64,000 nucleotides of DNA from Leisingera sp. ANG-M7 (GCF_000813965.1 NZ_JWLI01000008.1:62001-126000), one strand, 5' to 3'; positions 1 through 6,907 are shown, numbered from the stretch's first letter. Numbers and translations: made by a program. Notes: a model not told the origin generated them from the sequence alone.

Positions 1-415
1 CGGAAATCGCTGATCGCCACTCCGGGAAGCGATCCGCCTTCTCAACGAACTCGGCAATTGCGTGAGTGAAGGGCTCGTTTTCCTTCCACGACACCGGAGC
101 GGCATGAGTACTGTAGATGTCGCCAGTCGGGATTTTGATCGTGGATGTCCCCCAGTTCCAGGTGGTCGACACGTTGCCGAATTCATCCTCTTCCGGCTCG
201 AACTCAGCCGGTGTCACCCTGATGATTGCGGGGCGGGGTGCCTTGGCGGATTCATCCTTTTGGATCAGCATGACGGTGCCGTTCGTGGCAACGATCCAGG
301 CGCCGCCGCCCTCAATCGGCTCCACCAAAGCGCCTGCCAAGTAGTAGCGAGCGCAATCAGTCGTCACCTTCATTGCGCGCATCAGACGCAGCATGGACAG
401 TTCAAAGTGGCTCAT
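1..415 (-). CDS. Phage hypothetical protein, possible sliding-clamp-like fold (3' end cut)
   Basis: The reverse frame is open for 138 codons from an ATG at 415 to the window edge and is too incomplete to appear as a closed ORF. A good Shine-Dalgarno (GGAGGAA) precedes the start and the gene follows the ASCH gene by 24 bases. The N-terminus reads YYLAGALVEP...GGAWIVATNGTVMLI, the kind of strand-turn pattern seen in DnaN/beta-clamp-related phage proteins. That resemblance is only a pattern and no motif proves it. The C-terminus is outside the window. Confidence 0.7.
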   Translation of the reverse strand, partial: MSHFELSMLRLMRAMKVTTDCARYYLAGALVEPIEGGGAWIVATNGTVMLIQKDESAKAPRPAIIRVTPAEFEPEEDEFGNVSTTWNWGTSTIKIPTGDIYSTHAAPVSWKENEPFTHAIAEFVEKADRFPEWRSAIS

Positions 416-439
416 TGGTTCCTCCGGCGGTTTCAGGAT

Positions 440-712
440 TCAGTTGACGCGGATCGCATAGACCTCGACGGGATCGGGGCCGAAATGCGGGTGCGTGATG
501 GTGGTTTTGCGATAGCCGAGCCAGGGGCGCGTGATACGGCGGCTGGTGTCGCCCTTTGGCGGGTAGCCCTTGGTCAGCTCAATGTCGAAGTACGAGCGGC
601 CCTCAAGGCGCTTAGCCCAGTAGGGGTTGGCCTTCCGGTATTCCTCGACTTTCTCGCCGCTCTTGATCTGGTCGAAGTAGATGCTTTTCAGAGGGAGGTG
701 CAGAGTGCTCAT
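440..712 (-). CDS. ASCH-domain protein (copy 1)
   Basis: This 90-residue protein is nearly all ASCH/PUA-like fold: N-terminal LPLKSIYFDQIKSGEKVEEYR carries the G-x-K-x-x-E-x-R signature of ASCH proteins, thought to bind RNA or modified nucleotides. ATG 712 is preferred over upstream in-frame starts because GGAGG lies just before it. It is strikingly similar to the protein at 11,864-12,136; the last 15 or so residues (THPHFGPDPVEVYAIRVN) are identical. Exact role in the phage is unknown; RNA or base-modification binding is inferred from the family. Confidence 0.85.
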   Translation of the reverse strand: MSTLHLPLKSIYFDQIKSGEKVEEYRKANPYWAKRLEGRSYFDIELTKGYPPKGDTSRRITRPWLGYRKTTITHPHFGPDPVEVYAIRVN

Positions 713-725
713 GTAGCCTCCTGGA

Positions 726-1301
726 TCAGTTGTCGGCTTGGCCGAGGTGAGCGCGCATTTCTTGAGGGGTGACGATCTGGCCATTGCGGGCCAGCCAACT
801 CAGCGCGCCTTGCTCCGGCCGGAAAAGCTCTGCCCTGTCGATCAGCGTTCCAGCCGGGTTTGCCAGGTACTCACCAATCAGATCGGGATTGGCGCTGAGG
901 GTCGAAATGATGTTTCCGGCCAGCTCACTGCCGCCGACACCGGCCAAGATGCCTGTTGTGGCGCTGTTGTTCGCGATGATGGCAACTACCTGCTTGGGCA
1001 TGAGCATGGCGGCATTCTCTGCGACCAGCTCCTGATAGTATTCGAGCCCCTTTTCGGTGATGCCATAGCCAGAGCCAGCTGGTTCGCCGTCGTCATTGAA
1101 CAGGCCGCGGTGAAAGTGGCAGAAGCCCCGGTCGGTCAGATCGCGCAGCAGAGCGCGCGCCAGATCCTTTGACACCCAGTCATTCATGAAGAAAGCCAGG
1201 CCATAAAATGTTTCCGTGGCGCCGAATGCGGCGTTCCCCTTCTCGACGATGCACTCGAGGATATGCCGGTCGAACATGCGGCGGGCGTTTTCGTAGCTCA
1301 T
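726..1301 (-). CDS. Phage hypothetical protein with winged-helix-like N-terminus
   Basis: A 191-residue protein whose start ATG (1,301) overlaps the stop of the methyltransferase gene (ATGA), with GAGGAA upstream, indicating translational coupling. Residues about 45-95 (SKDLARALLRDLTDRGFCHF...YGITEKGLEYYQEL) look like a winged helix-turn-helix with its wing. The rest is alpha-helical and Ala/Leu-rich. No catalytic motif is visible. It may be a DNA-binding partner of the methyltransferase or an independent early regulator. Confidence 0.75.
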   Translation of the reverse strand: MSYENARRMFDRHILECIVEKGNAAFGATETFYGLAFFMNDWVSKDLARALLRDLTDRGFCHFHRGLFNDDGEPAGSGYGITEKGLEYYQELVAENAAMLMPKQVVAIIANNSATTGILAGVGGSELAGNIISTLSANPDLIGEYLANPAGTLIDRAELFRPEQGALSWLARNGQIVTPQEMRAHLGQADN

Positions 1302-3034
1302 AATGCTGCATTCCTCTTCTGCTCGTGGGAGATTTTGATCCGGTCGAGGATCCAGCCGACGCAAGGCACCGCCATGCTGTTGCCAAGCGCTTTGTATTGG
1401 GGGCCGTCAGCGGCGGGTTTGCCGCGGTAGGTGATGGCGCAGTGATCGTCGGGGAAACCCTGAAGCCGGTGGCACTCTGTGGGCGTCAGACGGCGAACAG
1501 CCCAGGTATCAGCCAACGCCGGAGGATGCGCCCCGGCTGCAAGGGGATGGCATGGATCGCCGGGCTGCGGGTTTGAATAGTTCGCGGCGCTGGTGATCTG
1601 CGTGGTATCGAATGCAACGGCTTGGGCTGTGGTGCGCGCCTCCAGCGTGTAGGCGGCATCATCGGTGCGGAAGCCAGCGCCGTCAGGGCCCGCATCCGGG
1701 TTTTCGCAAACAGCCCGTTCTTGGATGGCAATCACCGCGTGACCGCCGGCGTTCTGGTGACTGCCCAGATGCCCCATCGATCGCAGCGGCGGCATCACGC
1801 CGGAAACATCGTTTTGAACCTCTGTGCCCTTGCAGTCGAAGGCGACAGGGACCAGCGCTCCTTGCTCGTGCGGAACCCGACTTGCGCTCTTGGCCATCCC
1901 TGCTGTCAAGGTGTGGGCAATCAACTGCGAATGGCCATGGTTTGCATCTTGGCCCGAAGCACCCTGAAGGCGCCCGTAGCTCGCATCCAGGGTTGCGCAT
2001 GTCTCCTGGATTAACCCTCCGTCGCAGTCGAATTCTGTTCCGAGCCCGCCACCGCCGTTGGTGCGCGCCGGGATGGTTCGAGAAACATCAGAAGGAGCCA
2101 GAACATGCGGTTTATCTCCGCCACCCTGTGAAGCCCGCAAAGCGGGGCTTATGGAACCGCTCAGCTCCGCGGTTCCTCCCTCATCGCGGCCACGGATTGC
2201 AACGCCCTGTGCAGCATGGGAGGCAGATCCTTGCCCCGTTTCTCGGCGCGGCGGAGAATCCCCGCGCAGGCGGTCGGGCTCAAGTAATACCGCCGCGGGA
2301 TCGACGCAGTTTCCAAAATCGATGACAACGAACACGCGACGGCGCCGCTGCGCCACTCCGAAGTATTGGGCGTCAAGAACGGCCCATGCTGCCCGTGCCC
2401 TTGGCCCCTGCACCATACCTTCACAAGGCCATTTGGGGCGGTGGTGGGGTTCCGCTGTTTCGAACTCTCCTGTGGGCTCGCCATCGTCTCCAAGGATTTC
2501 GATTTCGCCCCCCTTGTGCCATTTCCAGAAAGCGTTGGATTTTCCTCGCTTTGGCCGGGGGCTTGGTAGGAGGGCATCCACTGCGCCGACAAGCCCTCCC
2601 AAGAAGCACCCAAAGGCGTTTCCTTTGTCGGAGAGGACGCCGGGTACATTTTCCCAGAGGACAGCGAGTTTTCCATCAGGTCGAGCATCGACGATTGCAT
2701 GCAGTAGCTCCACAAACGTTAGGGTGAGGTTTCCTCGGTCGCCTTCCAGACCGGCGCGAAGGCCCGCGACCGAAAAATCCTGGCAGGGCGTGCCCGCGAC
2801 GACCAGCTCCGGTGCGGGTACGCCGCGCTGGCGCAGCAGCTCCGGGGTGATCTCGGTCATATCGCCCCACAGAAGCGGGTCACCCTGGTTGTGATCCTCC
2901 GGCAGCCGGTATCCGAAACGCTCCTGCAGAACCGCGCGGGGAAACGGCTCAATCTCCGACGCGAGGCGCCAATCCACCCACTGGGCAGCCATTTCAGGGG
3001 CGCCGATGCCGGAACAAAAAGTCATGCCAATCAA
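1298..3034 (-). CDS. Phage C5-cytosine DNA methyltransferase
   Basis: S-adenosylmethionine-dependent C5-cytosine methylation of DNA. The 578-residue protein shows motif I (FCSGIGAPE), motif IV with the catalytic Cys (GTPCQDFS, about residue 81-88), motif VI (ENVPG), motif VIII (QRRRRVFVV) and motif X (YKALGNSMAVP). Between VIII and X lies a long Gly/Ala-rich segment of about 270 residues with recurrent short units of the type TLxAxxGxxG...LV, as in some phage Dcm proteins. No partner endonuclease is evident, so it is probably for anti-restriction. The start is TTG 3,034 with GGAG ten bases upstream; ATG 3,025 is the alternative. Confidence 0.92.
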   Translation of the reverse strand: MIGMTFCSGIGAPEMAAQWVDWRLASEIEPFPRAVLQERFGYRLPEDHNQGDPLLWGDMTEITPELLRQRGVPAPELVVAGTPCQDFSVAGLRAGLEGDRGNLTLTFVELLHAIVDARPDGKLAVLWENVPGVLSDKGNAFGCFLGGLVGAVDALLPSPRPKRGKSNAFWKWHKGGEIEILGDDGEPTGEFETAEPHHRPKWPCEGMVQGPRARAAWAVLDAQYFGVAQRRRRVFVVIDFGNCVDPAAVLLEPDRLRGDSPPRRETGQGSASHAAQGVAIRGRDEGGTAELSGSISPALRASQGGGDKPHVLAPSDVSRTIPARTNGGGGLGTEFDCDGGLIQETCATLDASYGRLQGASGQDANHGHSQLIAHTLTAGMAKSASRVPHEQGALVPVAFDCKGTEVQNDVSGVMPPLRSMGHLGSHQNAGGHAVIAIQERAVCENPDAGPDGAGFRTDDAAYTLEARTTAQAVAFDTTQITSAANYSNPQPGDPCHPLAAGAHPPALADTWAVRRLTPTECHRLQGFPDDHCAITYRGKPAADGPQYKALGNSMAVPCVGWILDRIKISHEQKRNAAL

Positions 3035-3130
3035 GAGAGGGTGTCTCCAAAAATGCGGTTTCAGGGCGCGGCCGGTTGTCGTGAGTGGCGGCTGCCGCGC
3101 CCGGGCGGAGCGGGGGCCAGCCCGCGGGGA

Positions 3131-3550
3131 TCAAAGGGAGCCGGGGGAAGCACCCCCAGCCAGTTCAAGCGTCGGCGCCTCTTCAGCCTTCGCCTGGGGG
3201 AGTGTTTCGGGGGCAGGGGCCTGCCGCATCGCGTCTTCCGGCAGACCCTGCCCGTTATAGGGGCAGTCGACCCGGTGGTCGGTGGCGCGGCGGCTGAGAT
3301 CCATCTTGTGATGCCAGTCCGCCCAGCGAATCCAGTTATTCAGTGCCTCTTGGTGGCTCCACCCTTCACCGGTGATGCCGTGGATGGTTATCCGCCAGCG
3401 CTGGGCGTCCAAATCATTCCGGTCGCTGGGGTGTCGGCTGCCCTTGATCACGTGGGCACCGTTGGTGCGCAGCAGTGCCGCGCGCCAGAACGGGTTCCCA
3501 TTCTTGAGGCTTTGGGCGAGCGAATAGATTTCCTGGCTGGTCGCGGTCAT
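3131..3550 (-). CDS. Phage hypothetical protein
   Basis: A 139-residue protein whose ATG overlaps the stop of the preceding small gene by one base (TAATG). It contains a Trp-rich central part (GWSHQEALNNWIRWADWHHKMDLSRRA) and a Pro/Ala/Glu-rich tail that is probably disordered. No known domain recognised. It is the second gene of the leftward early operon after the presumed left operators. Confidence 0.65.
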   Translation of the reverse strand: MTATSQEIYSLAQSLKNGNPFWRAALLRTNGAHVIKGSRHPSDRNDLDAQRWRITIHGITGEGWSHQEALNNWIRWADWHHKMDLSRRATDHRVDCPYNGQGLPEDAMRQAPAPETLPQAKAEEAPTLELAGGASPGSL

Positions 3551-3777
3551 TAGGCGGCCCTTGCCGGATTGCGAAGGGTCGCCAGCTCTGCCCGGGCCGC
3601 GATCAGCTCGCCGCAGATATCCGGCAGGTACATGGACAGAATGGCCTGGTGCTCGTCGGAGATCTGGCCCATGGCCCGCAAAGGGTCGCTATGGGCCAGG
3701 TCGCGCAGAACGCTGTTCGGAACCGCCTCTGCCGGTGTGAGGGGCAGATTGATTGTCCTGGTCTGATCGTTCGTCAT
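3550..3777 (-). CDS. Phage hypothetical protein, first gene of left early operon
   Basis: A 75-residue, mostly helical, acidic protein without recognisable domain. Its ribosome-binding site (GGAGGAC) lies in the 3' arm of a perfect hairpin (3,783-3,804), and the palindromic operator-like sites at 3,812-3,869 lie immediately upstream, so it should be the first gene transcribed from the left early promoter. By position it corresponds to lambda N, but there is no arginine-rich antiterminator motif, so no such function is claimed. Confidence 0.65.
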   Translation of the reverse strand: MTNDQTRTINLPLTPAEAVPNSVLRDLAHSDPLRAMGQISDEHQAILSMYLPDICGELIAARAELATLRNPARAA

Positions 3778-3782
3778 ACTGT

Positions 3783-3804
3783 CCTCCGCAGCTTTCTACG
3801 GAGG
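3783..3804 (-). promoter_or_regulatory. Hairpin sequestering the ribosome-binding site of the 3,550-3,777 gene
   Basis: CCTCCG and CGGAGG form a perfect 6-bp stem around a 10-base loop. On the reverse strand the 3' arm is the Shine-Dalgarno GGAGG that lies four bases before the ATG, so the folded leader would hide it. Function inferred, not known. Confidence 0.5.
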
Positions 3805-3811
3805 TCACATT

Positions 3812-3869
3812 TCCACTTATAAAAGGATAAGTCAATCTATAAATGGACCACGGGCAATTTATAAATAGC
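3812..3869. promoter_or_regulatory. Putative left operator cluster (three sites)
   Basis: Three copies of a 16-bp motif spaced about 20 bp apart: TCCACTTATAAAAGGA (3,812), TCAATCTATAAATGGA (3,832) and a weaker GCAATTTATAAATAGC (3,854). Site 1 lies inside a perfect 18-bp palindrome, ACTTAT-N6-ATAAGT (3,815-3,832). They separate luxI from the left early operon and match sites near the repressor gene, so they resemble lambda OL. The third overlaps the 3' end of luxI. Confidence 0.65.
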
Positions 3870-4424
3870 CACCTTGCCGCTTCCCACACCTAAAAAGGGT
3901 GTTAACCGTTCGACCTGATAGCCAGCTGATCGGACGCCCAAGGATAGCTCGATTCCGCCAATTGCGATGTACTGATCTATTCTTGCGGCCCTTGCCTCTG
4001 CCATCATCCTTTCCACTGTGTATCGCAGGGCGGCCCGCTTCTCTAGCTTCGTAAGTGATGGACAGACCGTCAGCCTGGTTGCCTCCCAAACCCTTTCAGA
4101 AGAGGGTGGAACGAAACCGCTGCAAAGTTCTGGTGGAAGCGAAGGACTGAGACGGCCTAAGGCGGCGTCGAGAATCATGTAAGTTGAAGTGCCGAGGTTG
4201 GTGCTTGTCGGCAAGATCCTGGCACTTGCCGCAAGTTTTCCATTTCTCTCAGTCAGGCAGTATGAGGCATAAGGAGTGTCATATTGATCGGCTTCAAGTT
4301 CGCCGATTGTCGGTAATTGCCAGCGGTAGTTGTCAACAAAGAGCGCTTTTCTTAGCTGAAATTGTGCGCGCAAAAGTTGCTGCGGGATGCCGGTTGTCAG
4401 GCAGTTCGCCCAGTATGTATTCAT
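3837..4424 (-). CDS. luxI: LuxI-family acyl-homoserine-lactone synthase, phage-encoded
   Basis: Makes a diffusible N-acyl-homoserine lactone from S-adenosylmethionine and an acyl-ACP or acyl-CoA. The 195-residue length is typical. All invariant family residues occur at nearly canonical positions: R25, F29, W35, E44, D46, D49, R69, and E114/R117 in the WEATRL block. Residues 35-49 (WQLPTIGELEADQYD) and 67-73 (SARILPT) are diagnostic. The gene follows luxR by 75 bases on the same strand and its end overlaps an operator-like site. The start ATG is preceded by AGGGG, partly inside an inverted repeat. The acyl chain cannot be predicted from sequence alone. Confidence 0.93.
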   Translation of the reverse strand: MNTYWANCLTTGIPQQLLRAQFQLRKALFVDNYRWQLPTIGELEADQYDTPYASYCLTERNGKLAASARILPTSTNLGTSTYMILDAALGRLSPSLPPELCSGFVPPSSERVWEATRLTVCPSLTKLEKRAALRYTVERMMAEARAARIDQYIAIGGIELSLGVRSAGYQVERLTPFLGVGSGKVAIYKLPVVHL

Positions 4425-4431
4425 GATCGCC

Positions 4432-4452
4432 CCTTGCGTGTAGATAGCAAGG
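4432..4452. promoter_or_regulatory. 21-bp inverted repeat at the luxI ribosome-binding site
   Basis: CCTTGC-N9-GCAAGG is a perfect inverted repeat ending seven bases before the luxI start. On the reverse strand its 3' arm runs into the AGGGG Shine-Dalgarno. It could be an RNA hairpin controlling translation or a binding site for a dimeric regulator such as the adjacent LuxR. It does not match the classical lux-box CTG...CAG pattern. Confidence 0.4.
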
Positions 4453-4499
4453 TGACGATAGGAGCCGGACTAGCGGAATTCACTCATGTTTTAAATGGC

Positions 4500-5111
4500 C
4501 TAAATCACAGCCTTGCGGATCGCTGCAGACAGCAGGGCGGTGAAGTTCTTCGCGTGTTGGTGGTTTTTGCGAAGCGCTTCTCTTTTGTGAAAGTTGACCG
4601 TGCTAGTATCAATGTTCAATTCAAATGCGGCGTCTTCGGCAGTGGCACCATCTGCAATGAGGCGCAGGATTTCTTTCTGACGTTGCGTCAGTACAATCTG
4701 AGGTTCATCGGTTTTGGAAGCTTGAAGAGCTGCTAGGATAACTCTGGCTTCGTTGATTTCTGCATCAGAGGGGCGGCTGCTTGTTGCCAGCCCGGCAATG
4801 GCGCGTTCTCCGTCGACCTGTACAGAGATAACTATTCCATCGTTCATGCCGAAGTCGCGCGCTTGGGTTACGGCATTGTCTTCTGTGCTGCCTTCAACGT
4901 CCGACCATCTGACAGCGCCAAGATTCCGCACCCCAAAGCCTATGATCGGGTCATTGAAAATCAGCTTGTTAGCCCAATAGTGATCCTGCCAGGTTTGTTT
5001 GTAGGTGCAGAGGTGTTCTTTAGGTTGCCCGCTTTGATCGAACCCAAATCCGATAGCAACACCGTCGCCTGCAATCTCGTGCAGCCGAGCTATCAGTCTA
5101 TCTTGATCCAT
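4500..5111 (-). CDS. luxR: LuxR-family quorum-sensing receptor/regulator, phage-encoded
   Basis: An acyl-homoserine-lactone-responsive transcription factor. The N-terminal autoinducer-binding domain keeps the ligand-pocket residues W41, Y45, D54, P55 and W69, with spacings (13, 14) equal to TraR W57, Y61, D70, P71, W85. The C-terminal LuxR helix-turn-helix occupies about residues 139-203 (LTQRQKEILRLIADGATAEDAA...TSTVNFHKREALRK). At 203 residues it is somewhat shorter than most LuxR proteins, mainly at the N-terminus. It lies directly between the repressor and luxI genes on the same strand; two operator-like motifs lie upstream of its start. Confidence 0.92.
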   Translation of the reverse strand: MDQDRLIARLHEIAGDGVAIGFGFDQSGQPKEHLCTYKQTWQDHYWANKLIFNDPIIGFGVRNLGAVRWSDVEGSTEDNAVTQARDFGMNDGIVISVQVDGERAIAGLATSSRPSDAEINEARVILAALQASKTDEPQIVLTQRQKEILRLIADGATAEDAAFELNIDTSTVNFHKREALRKNHQHAKNFTALLSAAIRKAVI

Positions 5112-5133
5112 ACTCTACACTCTCTGGTTGATA

Positions 5134-5188
5134 TCGCTTTAAAACTGGACGATAGTCAGCGGAGCGAGGATATCAAGTTAAAAGTGGA
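5134..5188. promoter_or_regulatory. Two operator-like sites upstream of luxR
   Basis: TCGCTTTAAAACTGGA (5,134-5,149) and TCAAGTTAAAAGTGGA (5,173-5,188) each match the best immunity-region site, TCCATCTAAAAATGGA, at 12 of 16 positions. They lie 22-77 bases before the luxR start, in the 164-base gap behind the repressor gene, so luxR may have a repressor-controlled promoter of its own. No clear -35/-10 pair is visible. Confidence 0.5.
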
Positions 5189-5275
5189 TGGAACGAAACT
5201 TGTTTAGGAAATTTGAGCAGTTCAAGCGGCTAAACTCGAAGGATAGGCGAGCCGTACTTGATGAAATGGATCGAG

Positions 5276-5593
5276 CTATTGGTCAGGTTCAGGAAGAGCA
5301 GAAAGAGTGTCCATCAGAGCAAAGACAGCCCGCTGCCCACTTGCATCAAGGCGCTTAAACTTGTTGGCGAATTCCTCCATGTCGTTGTCTGGGGAGTCGC
5401 CGAACAAAAGAACAGCGAGGGATACTTCAAGCACCTCCGCCAATCCTTCAAGGGCGTCTATGGTTGGCGTGATCTTTCCATTGATCACGTCGGAGACGTA
5501 GTTTTTGTTCTTGCCTGCAGCTGTTCCAACGCGTGGCCGAGATAGGCCGCGCAGCTTGCAGTACTTGTCGAGTTGTTTCTGATACTCTGTCAT
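5276..5593 (-). CDS. CI-like phage repressor (helix-turn-helix only)
   Basis: A 105-residue XRE-type DNA-binding protein. Residues about 10-65 form the helix-turn-helix (LSRPRVGTAAGKNKNYVSDVINGKITPTIDALEGLAEVLEVS); the remaining 40 residues are probably a dimerisation helix. It is divergent from the Cro-like gene with operator-like sites between them, the standard immunity arrangement. It has no S24/LexA peptidase domain, so RecA-stimulated self-cleavage is not expected. No strong Shine-Dalgarno precedes ATG 5,593. Maintenance of lysogeny is inferred from position. Confidence 0.85.
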   Translation of the reverse strand: MTEYQKQLDKYCKLRGLSRPRVGTAAGKNKNYVSDVINGKITPTIDALEGLAEVLEVSLAVLLFGDSPDNDMEEFANKFKRLDASGQRAVFALMDTLSALPEPDQ

Positions 5594-5596
5594 GGC

Positions 5597-5723
5597 TCAT
5601 TTTATAAAAGGATAGCTGGAACTTGGAAACCCAGCAAATTTGATAGGTAGCAGTTAGCGTCGCTTTATAACTTGACAAGCATCCATCTAAAAATGGAAAA
5701 AGGTATCCATCTAGAGAGGTGGA
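5597..5723. promoter_or_regulatory. Putative right operator region between repressor and cro-like genes
   Basis: Sites: TCATTTTATAAAAGGA (5,597), TCGCTTTATAACTTGA (5,660), perfectly palindromic TCCAT-N6-ATGGA (5,682-5,697), and a related ATCCATCT-N4-AGGTGGAT (5,705-5,724, one mismatch) that abuts the cro-like ATG and covers its Shine-Dalgarno. The last three are spaced 22-24 bp like lambda OR1-3. A TTGACA at 5,672-5,677 is a candidate -35 element; no convincing -10 element was found. Confidence 0.65.
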
Positions 5724-5724
5724 T

Positions 5725-5997
5725 ATGGCCAAGCACTCAACCCCGTTTCCCGAGGAAGGAAAGTTTCCCTCCGGCGAAGAGTTCAGCGCGTATGTTAAGC
5801 GCTCTTTGAAAGAGCTTGGAATCAGTGCTTACAAGGTTGCCCAGCTGATACCTGGCAACACCAACAACAATATCGTCCGAGAGATTGCTACAGGCGCGCA
5901 GGTAAATCCCACTGCACGGACCATGAAGCAGATCTTCGACGCAATCGAAGGTGTGCGCAGGCAGCAGGCCGCGAAAGACACCGGGGCCCCGGAATGA
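5725..5997 (+). CDS. Cro-like small DNA-binding protein
   Basis: A 90-residue protein divergent from the repressor and first in the rightward operon. Residues about 30-65 (LGISAYKVAQLIPGNTNNNIVREIATGAQVNPTARTMKQI) resemble a helix-turn-helix of the Cro/XRE type. ATG 5,725 is chosen over GTG 5,719 because GAGAGG lies at the correct distance. Antagonism to the repressor is inferred from position only. Confidence 0.7.
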   Translation: MAKHSTPFPEEGKFPSGEEFSAYVKRSLKELGISAYKVAQLIPGNTNNNIVREIATGAQVNPTARTMKQIFDAIEGVRRQQAAKDTGAPE

Positions 5998-6278
5998 CGG
6001 GCCCACACCAGAAATTTCATCCTGCCTACACTCCACCCTGGGGCGGGATGATCGCGCGCGGCGGGGGGGCAGCCTTGCCGCGCGCCACGGAACACGCGCT
6101 GGGTAGACCTGACGCTGAACATCACGGGACAGCGGAACACCAAGACAGCACTGACAACCGGCCCCGGCGCGACCGCGAGGGACACATGGTAGCCGGTAAG
6201 TGCAGTCACCGGGGCGCAGGCAGGCGCCAGAGGCGGGCTTTCCCGTCACTGCCAGCTATTCAACAGAGGGCAGGGTGA
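5994..6278 (+). CDS. Possible small early protein
   Basis: A 94-residue frame joined to both neighbours: its ATG overlaps the upstream stop (ATGA) and its stop overlaps the next ATG (TGATG). The protein is His/Arg/Gly-rich with no recognisable domain, and its composition is unusual for a folded protein. The double overlap argues for translation; if it is not real, this 280-base stretch is a long leader for the methyltransferase-like gene. Confidence 0.4.
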   Translation: MTGPHQKFHPAYTPPWGGMIARGGGAALPRATEHALGRPDAEHHGTAEHQDSTDNRPRRDREGHMVAGKCSHRGAGRRQRRAFPSLPAIQQRAG

Positions 6279-6907
6279 TGGCAGCACCATCTGCAAAATC
6301 GCTTTTCCGCGCCACTGGCAATGTCTCAACAGACACGACACCGCGAGAAGAGCATGATTTCTACCCAACGCCTGCTGAGGTGACCCGGGCTTTCCTTGCC
6401 TATGAAGGTGACAAGCTGCGCCAGTTGGGCACCGTGTGGGAACCTGCCTGCGGCGATGGCGCGATGATGCGTGAATTCGAGGCCTACGGCTTGCCCTGCA
6501 TCGGAACTGACTTGATTGATAGGGGCTGTGATGGTGCAGAGCTTCGAAGCTTCTATGATTTCGACCAAACGCTTGCCCCTGCCATTGTCACCAATCCGCC
6601 CTATTGCGAGATCAACGCCAGAGACGGTCGCGGACGTTGGCTGAGCCACGCACTGTCCCTGGGCGCAGAGTATGTCGCGTTTTTCCTGAATGCTGACTGG
6701 CCCTATGCGGCCGGGCTCGCTGGGCTGTTGGCGCAGCATCCTATCAGCCGTGTTTATGGCTGCCGCTGGAAAGTCGACTTCACAGGAAAGGGCGCTCCGC
6801 CGCAGCGCAACGCTTGGTTCATATGGGATCGCGCCTGGACCGGGCAGGAAACCGCCTTTCGTTTGATGGACCGAAACGACGCCCGGCAGGGGGAACTGAC
6901 CCTATGA
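6278..6907 (+). CDS. N6-adenine DNA methyltransferase-like protein
   Basis: A 209-residue protein with the amino-methyltransferase fold pattern: DFYPTPAEVTRAFL near the start, SAM-binding motif I-like VWEPACGDGAMMREF (about residue 54), and catalytic motif IV TNPPYCE (about 110), the N/D-P-P-Y motif of N6-adenine or N4-cytosine methyltransferases. No separate target-recognition domain is visible, and related short phage proteins are often annotated only as SAM-dependent methyltransferases. AGAGGG precedes the ATG. Confidence 0.8.
   Translation: MAAPSAKSLFRATGNVSTDTTPREEHDFYPTPAEVTRAFLAYEGDKLRQLGTVWEPACGDGAMMREFEAYGLPCIGTDLIDRGCDGAELRSFYDFDQTLAPAIVTNPPYCEINARDGRGRWLSHALSLGAEYVAFFLNADWPYAAGLAGLLAQHPISRVYGCRWKVDFTGKGAPPQRNAWFIWDRAWTGQETAFRLMDRNDARQGELTL

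Noticed and set aside
4432-4452. Classical lux box before luxI
   Set aside because: Arms are CCTTGC/GCAAGG, not the CTG...CAG type, and the site overlaps the ribosome-binding site, not a -35 region. Kept only as an inverted repeat.
5258-5545. Forward frame opposite the repressor
   Set aside because: Shadow frame; no Shine-Dalgarno and the reverse frame has a clear helix-turn-helix.
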